Positions 58,918 to 64,000 of a stretch of 64,000 nt of DNA are shown piece after piece. The position numbers and the translations under genes are program-made. The stretch is from Ephydatia muelleri (taxonomy: Eukaryota; Porifera; Demospongiae; Spongillida; Spongillidae). The notes under the pieces were generated by a model. That model saw only the letters and a list, made by a program, of their open reading frames with translations, did no database searches and was not told the origin of the DNA. The DNA is taken from contig JABACO010000008.1 of assembly GCA_013339895.1 (NCBI GenBank), forward strand, positions 6,855,262-6,919,261. Reading direction: 5' to 3'. Each line of letters opens with the position of its first letter. Within the stretch, counting starts at the first letter, position 1.

Positions 58918-60735
58918 TTGGACAGGAAGGGGCAAAAACTATGACAAACATTGAACACCATTTCTAAATGCAATTGAATGCGATTGACTATAAGGCTGAC
59001 AATTTATGACTCTATTACTGCTATTGTTTAGACATATCAGTAAGAATTGTGTAGTATGCAATACATTCTGATATCTGTCATTGTGGCAGAATACAAATAC
59101 TGGGGAATAAGAATCATTTTGAAGAGAATGCATGCTGTATTTCTCTGTGCTTGTCTTATGGATAAGATTACATCAGAATTTAGATAAATGTTTGTCATAA
59201 GTATCAATAATGTGACAGTGTTGCTGTTGCATGGACTCAGTCTTCTACATTTGTAATCCACGGCAGAGGTGCAAGGTACCACTCCTCATTCCAACTACTC
59301 CTTTGTCCCTCATAGCTTGTGAGTCACTGTGAGAGGTTTGGCCATGAGAATTTATATAGCTCCACAATATGATCCTGTTCCTCAGATTGGGACTTAAATA
59401 ATGCAGGTACATAAAATCTAGTGATTTATTGTTCAAACTTAGATTCCATAGACGAGTGTCTATTCCTGCTATTTAATTGTTAACAGAAATAGCTGTAGTC
59501 CAGGAGAGCTAAAGAGCTGAGGATCGGATTCTTAGAGTGGAATAAAGCTCTACCAAAAGGCAAAAGAGTGACTTATCGATATTAAGATAAAGGACAAGGC
59601 CCATTGTGCCTGCTGTACAGGACATGCATATTAATGATCCGTAGTGTTCCATGTAGAGGTCAGAGACTCACATTGGGCTACCTCAATGTAATGTTCAGAT
59701 ATTAGAACTAACAACAACAAAAAGCCTTTTCAAAAACAGGAGCAGGTTATCAGATGAATATAGTGGTGTCGTTTTAAAAAATATTATTATTGCACTCATT
59801 CTAATAATGGTCTAATTTTGTCTTTGCCTATTAGACTTGATCATGCTTTTGTCTTTTTTGCTTCTCTGTATTTTTCAATTTTAAAACTATACTATTAATA
59901 ATAATAAATAATACACTTAAGTAATCTTAATGCACCAATAACATTATCTAGGACCTAGATAAAATTGCCCTTGAGATCACCCTCTTCAGGGTGATGCTTA
60001 AGTTCAAAGGTTACCGTGGACATAGGTATACAGTTGTGAGGCATGCAATAGTGGGTAGCAAACACTGTTGAGCCTCCTTATCCTGCTCCATAAGACTCCA
60101 CCACTAGAAGGAGGGACCCCCCCCCTCACCTCCCCCAAGCCCAACTCAGCGTACTTTGCATTATTGGCAGTGTGCTTTCTCAGCTCAGCTACCTCTGATG
60201 CTGCACCTGCTGTTGCTCCCGCTGCAAACAAAACATTTGAGTTTAGCTGTGAGACAATACAGATGTCAAAGGCAGCTGGCTTTCCTCGATCCCAGTTCTA
60301 GAATATCTGCTGGTCTTGACTGGGAAAGGTCTGTGCTGAGCCCTGCACCTGCTTCCATCTTGAACAACAAATGTGCATTGTGGAAGGATTCCACCAAGAC
60401 GTTCTCAAAGTTTATTATAGCATTGCCCCCTCTTTTACATGTGGTCATGGTGGCCTAAAATCCAGAAAGCATAGTGCACATTGAGATCCATAGGAGATGT
60501 CAAAGCCCAGCCACCATTAGTATGGAGCTCCTCTGGTTCAAGATGAAAGCCCTATGGAGGGTGTTACTGAAAGCCAGGATGCAGCATGCTTTTCTATTTG
60601 GTCATTAATTTTTAAACATTCATATACAATTGAGCACTGTGCAGCAACTGTCTCAGCATGTCCAGACTTGCTTTGCATACCCATTCTTAATTCTAAAATG
60701 TACATAGCATGCCTGTACAAATGGTGAGAGTATGT
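58918..60735. other. NLR 3' flank and spacer; no gene recognised
   Basis: The first 250 bp are duplicated at 46829-47075. AATAAT-rich sequence near 59890-59915. A proline-rich frame at 60068-60300 has no known motif. Confidence 0.4.
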
Positions 60736-61690
60736 CTATTTGAGTAGGAAGGAGTCATCAATGCTAGTATCTACAACGGTTCTTAAGTAGATGCAGTCAT
60801 CTTTCACAAATCCTCCATTCAACAGCTGTTCCTGACAAATGAACATCGGACATCTTGATGCTGCATTCATCTCCTTCTGAGTTGGCCTCTGGAATGAGTT
60901 GGATTGTGGATCTGGATGAAAGGTATCAGTGACATGCTTCTTGCCAGCCTGGTTTATGATGGTTAAAGCCACTTTCTGTTTAAAGGGCCATGGCAACAGA
61001 GCATCAAAGGGACCCTTCATCACCACAAAGAAGAAGCTGCGGTGAGTACCCTTTCCCATCCCATCTCCATTCAAGTGCACCCTTGCACACATCTTGTAGC
61101 CATGTCTGCTGGTGTAGAAAGGGATGGAGTACAGAGACATGGTCACTCCATCCACTGCCTCTTTCCTCCTCCTGGCAAAGTCATCAATCTTCCACAGAAG
61201 GACACCATTGTAGGTTGCTTTCTCGAGAAGCTGTAGTCTGACTCTTGGTCCAGACAGCTATTAATACATCAATCCAATCTATGATCTAGCTCAGTAGTTT
61301 TTCCTAAAATATTTTCCACTCTCTTGAAGATCTCAGTGCTTCCAGTTCCAAGAGGTGTGATATGGCTGATTGCCTCCCTTACGCTCATTTGACTTCTGAA
61401 CAGCAACTATCAAATCGTTCTGAAGATTGTTCATTTTCTCATGCGCTGAAGTGATTTGTGCACTGAAATCTGTGTTTACAGTTGTAGTATTATTTACTTT
61501 CAAATCTCAGTTTCAGGCCCTCTAGTAGAATCAATACTGAACTCATCTGATTCTCTACAGCTGACACACGGATACTTAGGTGTTCAGTGGTTTCAATGAT
61601 CTTGTCAACTTGGCCCTTCATGACAGCTGAATAGTCTGCTTGCAAGTAAGTGTGCTGGATTTGGTACTCATTAAAGTGCAAGGGTATCTT
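60736..61690 (-). pseudogene. TRAF coiled-coil/MATH exon relic, gene D
   Basis: The minus strand matches the last exon of TRAF B: MHFNEYQIQHTYLQADYSAV (61620-61681), a damaged coiled coil (61260-61500) and an intact MATH half (GVTMSLYSIPFYTSRHGYKM, FFVVMKGPFDALLPWPFKQK, ending VDTSIDDSFLLK). A two-base loss near 61243 (GTCTGACTCTTGG for GTCTGAGCTCTTGG) and others in the coil break the frame. The RING and zinc-finger exons are not found upstream; the RAG1-like locus lies there instead. Intron sequence and the GGGACACAGTGGG repeat of TRAF B are also present up to about 62530, so the unit was copied as DNA, not RNA. Confidence 0.82.
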
Positions 61691-62530
61691 CCTTCTTTCA
61701 GCTTGAAATTATTAAAAGCCATTTATATATTAAATTAAAGCCCAAAGCATTAAATGGAGTTTAAGCAACATAACCAACCATATTGTAGTAGATTATCATC
61801 ATTTGAATATGCTCACTAGATATTGATGGCATGAAACTTTAAAGAACATTAAACCCTCTTGCATTTTTGAGTCTAAGAATATGAGGGGGTGGAGGGTGGG
61901 TGGGGGTGGGTGGGGGGATGCAGTTGCACACCACATCAAAAATTCCATTACATGTAACTAAAATGCCTACTCTACTGCTATATTGGCCTGGGTACATATG
62001 GAGAAAAGGTCTAATTGCAGATCTGGAAATCTCTTTGATTGGCCAGTTCAGCCATGCATATAGTACTTTGACAAATGGTTCGTTTGTGTCCTTAGAGTTG
62101 TTCATGATGCCACGTGTGGTGAAGATAAAAGCTCTCTAACTACGTGTATCAATTTAACTACACAATCAGGCTTCATGTACAATGTATCAAACCCAGATAG
62201 ACATCAAAAGCCTGGCAATTATGATTGCAACATGTTCCCAATGCACAATTACAGCAATAATTGCCACTAATTGAAGCAAACAAGAGTGTAATGTCGAGGG
62301 ACACAGTGGGATAAAGGTGGTTGCTCTACCCATGCCAATGATTGGTCATTGGACTTGGTGGATAGAATTGGGACTTAAAAATGCATGCTTTGAGTTGTCA
62401 AACTGACGAGTTACATTTGCATCAAGTGGTCAAAAACACTCAGAACTTTTTATTTATTATTCTGATTGTGGACCAACCTGACAAATCCCCATCTCTTGAC
62501 TTAAAACTGTTCAGACCTGTTGGATTACTC
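61691..62530. repeat. Copied TRAF B intron sequence
   Basis: Matches 26680-27790 in reduced form, including GGGACACAGTGGGATAAAGG and GATTGGTCATTGGACTTGGT. G/T-rich insert at 61880-61920. Confidence 0.7.
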
Positions 62531-62539
62531 CCAACGAGC

Positions 62540-63590
62540 TATGCAATATTGGTGTACATTTCCTACTAGCACAACACCCCCTCTGTAAATAAAACTGGTG
62601 TCAGCCAATGTACACAATATTTGAGATGACCTCACCCTTTGTTGATGACATGCTGCACTCATTAATCTACTGCTTTTACATCCCATTTGCAGGCTATGCA
62701 GTGGACCATTACGTATGTGCTTCAGCAGTGTCATGATCAGTGAGATGCCAGCTTAGGTTAACTGACTTGAACTATGTGTAACATCATGGACACTTCACCT
62801 CAATACACTTGAACTCAATGAACCATTCTACAGTGCAAGTGGTACATACAAGTGCCCTGCATGAGAGCTCTAGAGGTTGGCAGAGGATCATCAAGCAGAT
62901 TGGGCACTGCAGCTGGTCCAAGATGGCTGGGTTATTTATTGTTGCAAGAGGAACATCTGGTGGTGAGTAGTGTGGTGATGCAATTCCTTTAATCCAGGCA
63001 ATAATTGCATGACAGCTAGCAGCTGTACATGTGGAGCCACCTCTGGGATGTGGATCTGCTTTTTTTGGTTCCTCTTCCTTTTTTTCGGATGGCAGATCTT
63101 TAGGTGTATAACATGATATGCTTTCAGGTATGCATGCATGTACATTTCTAGTATACCATGCATCCCTCTTCTGCATGTGTCATCCACTGAAAGATAGTGC
63201 TGGAGCTCTTGTATGCAAGAAGGTGGTCTTGAGCATCTGTCTAGTACTTGTTTGCATGAATAGCAAAAAGTTGAAGGGTGGGTGCCTGGGACATCATTAC
63301 TTATGTCAATGCTAAATACAGAAAAGAGCTGTGCTGCAAACTCAGAGCATTGATAAAATGATCGTTTCCCTGTAGCTAATGTACATGTACCAAAGGGTTC
63401 CCACATTCACTGCAGCGCTTTTGAATTTCTCTATGACTATGTGGTGATCCATTGAGCCTATGTGGTCGGATATGGACGAGCCACACAGATTATTCATAAG
63501 ATACAGATGCATACTGTGTTGCAATATGGCAAGTGTTGAATGACACTTTTGAATATTTTCATGCCTCTTTTCCATGGCAACTCTACATAC
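62540..63590 (-). pseudogene. RAG1 amino-terminal-like locus, copy 2
   Basis: Read on the minus strand: IQKRCSECGNPL (near 63425-63400), then a frame from 63406 with AAQLFSVFSIDISNDVPGTH followed by PSTFCYSCKQVLDRC. This parallels RAG1 'LCRICGNSF....AKVFRID....IHPTEFCHNCW'. Another frame (63176-62784) supplies a basic stretch (PSEKKEEEPKKADPHPRGG), then PLATINNPAILDQLQCPICL, MILCQPLELSCRALVCTTC and VKCP, matching RAG1 '[32 protein letters not shown]'. A stop replaces the residue inside the last RING pair (CP-stop-CY), and in a shifted frame MVHCIACKWDVKAVD resembles the RAG1 segment after the RING (about 62690). The locus is clearly broken. It lacks any DDE core. It is diverged from copy 1 (23570-24631), so the two are not a recent duplicate. 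Confidence 0.62.
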
Positions 63591-63599
63591 TAAATCGCA

Positions 63600-64000
63600 T
63601 ATTGGTCTGTAGTATTCGAGGACTCACATTATACTAGAATTCTGCACGATCTTGGGACCAACACCTTATTCAAACAGGGAAAGGTTATCAGATGAATAAG
63701 AGTTGTGGGGTGGAGCAGGGGAGGGGCTATGACCAATGCTATGCACAGTGGGGCATGGGACAAAGCCTATCAACAATATTGCCACTCTCATTCAAATAAT
63801 TGCTGTTGCCTATTATAGGCTGGACTTTTTTGTTTTCATTTGTTTGTTTTGGTACCCACTCTAATTGTTAACAATTGAAGTAATGTTAGAAATGAAGTTG
63901 ATTGCATACCCACCTCCCCTCACCTAATCAGCCACAGATTCCACTGGTTAATATGAAGGCCTGTTGTGTCACACATTGTCTGGCAGCACAGACATTGAAA
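63600..64000. other. No gene recognised
   Basis: Window end; AT-rich with no coding resemblance. Confidence 0.4.

Noticed and set aside
60004..60460. Ala/Pro-rich open frames on both strands
   Set aside because: No family resemblance and no splice or start context; not supported as a gene.

Overview
The window reads as nuclear DNA of an early-branching animal, most likely a demosponge. The support is short introns (often 50-150 nt), TRAF genes with RING, TRAF zinc-finger and MATH exons, an NLR gene of the CARD-NACHT-LRR type that is expanded in sponges, a Jagunal (JAGN1) gene, and dense decayed transposons and foldback elements. The species is inferred from gene content, not proven. The assembly holds one 100-N gap (20525-20624), and several frame breaks fall in homopolymer runs, so some apparent pseudogenes may be sequencing errors.

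Layout. 0-5 kb: a decayed transposon protein and two LINE reverse-transcriptase relics. 5.5-7.5 kb: a foldback element, the intact JAGN1 gene (minus strand) and a G-rich miniature element. 9.2-13.0 kb: a secreted proteinase K-like subtilase (minus, at least 13 exons) with frame breaks near two catalytic residues. 14.7-19.2 kb: a Ty3/Gypsy integrase relic and an uncharacterised DDE-like transposase gene. 19.3-29.4 kb: a 1.2-kb minisatellite, the gap, a broken TRAF gene (A), a RAG1-amino-terminus-like locus and a complete TRAF gene (B). 31.4-35.6 kb: an orphan TRAF exon and a cluster of inverted-repeat elements, two of which carry fragments of a RecQ-type helicase. 36.7-39.9 kb: a 3.2-kb element with very long inverted arms and two other elements nested in one arm. 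40.1-42.3 kb: a foldback element around a TG/CA tract and a complete miniature LTR retrotransposon. 44-47 kb: a second copy of the 0-1.3 kb transposon and a copied NLR 3' end. 47.8-50.1 kb: TRAF gene C. 50.3-51.6 kb: a hAT-like element. 53.6-58.9 kb: the NLR gene. 60.7-63.6 kb: a TRAF MATH relic (D) and a second RAG1-amino-terminus-like locus.

The host genes have an innate-immune flavour. NLRs sense danger or microbes through NACHT oligomerisation and CARD contacts. TRAF proteins are RING E3 adaptors downstream of receptors and CARD/Death assemblies. Four TRAF-related loci, one NLR and an NLR fragment lie within about 40 kb among active-looking repeats, and the pieces look exchanged between copies. 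The most unusual items are the two loci resembling the zinc-binding and RING amino-terminal half of vertebrate RAG1 without a visible catalytic core, the RecQ-carrying foldback elements, and the nested giant inverted repeat.
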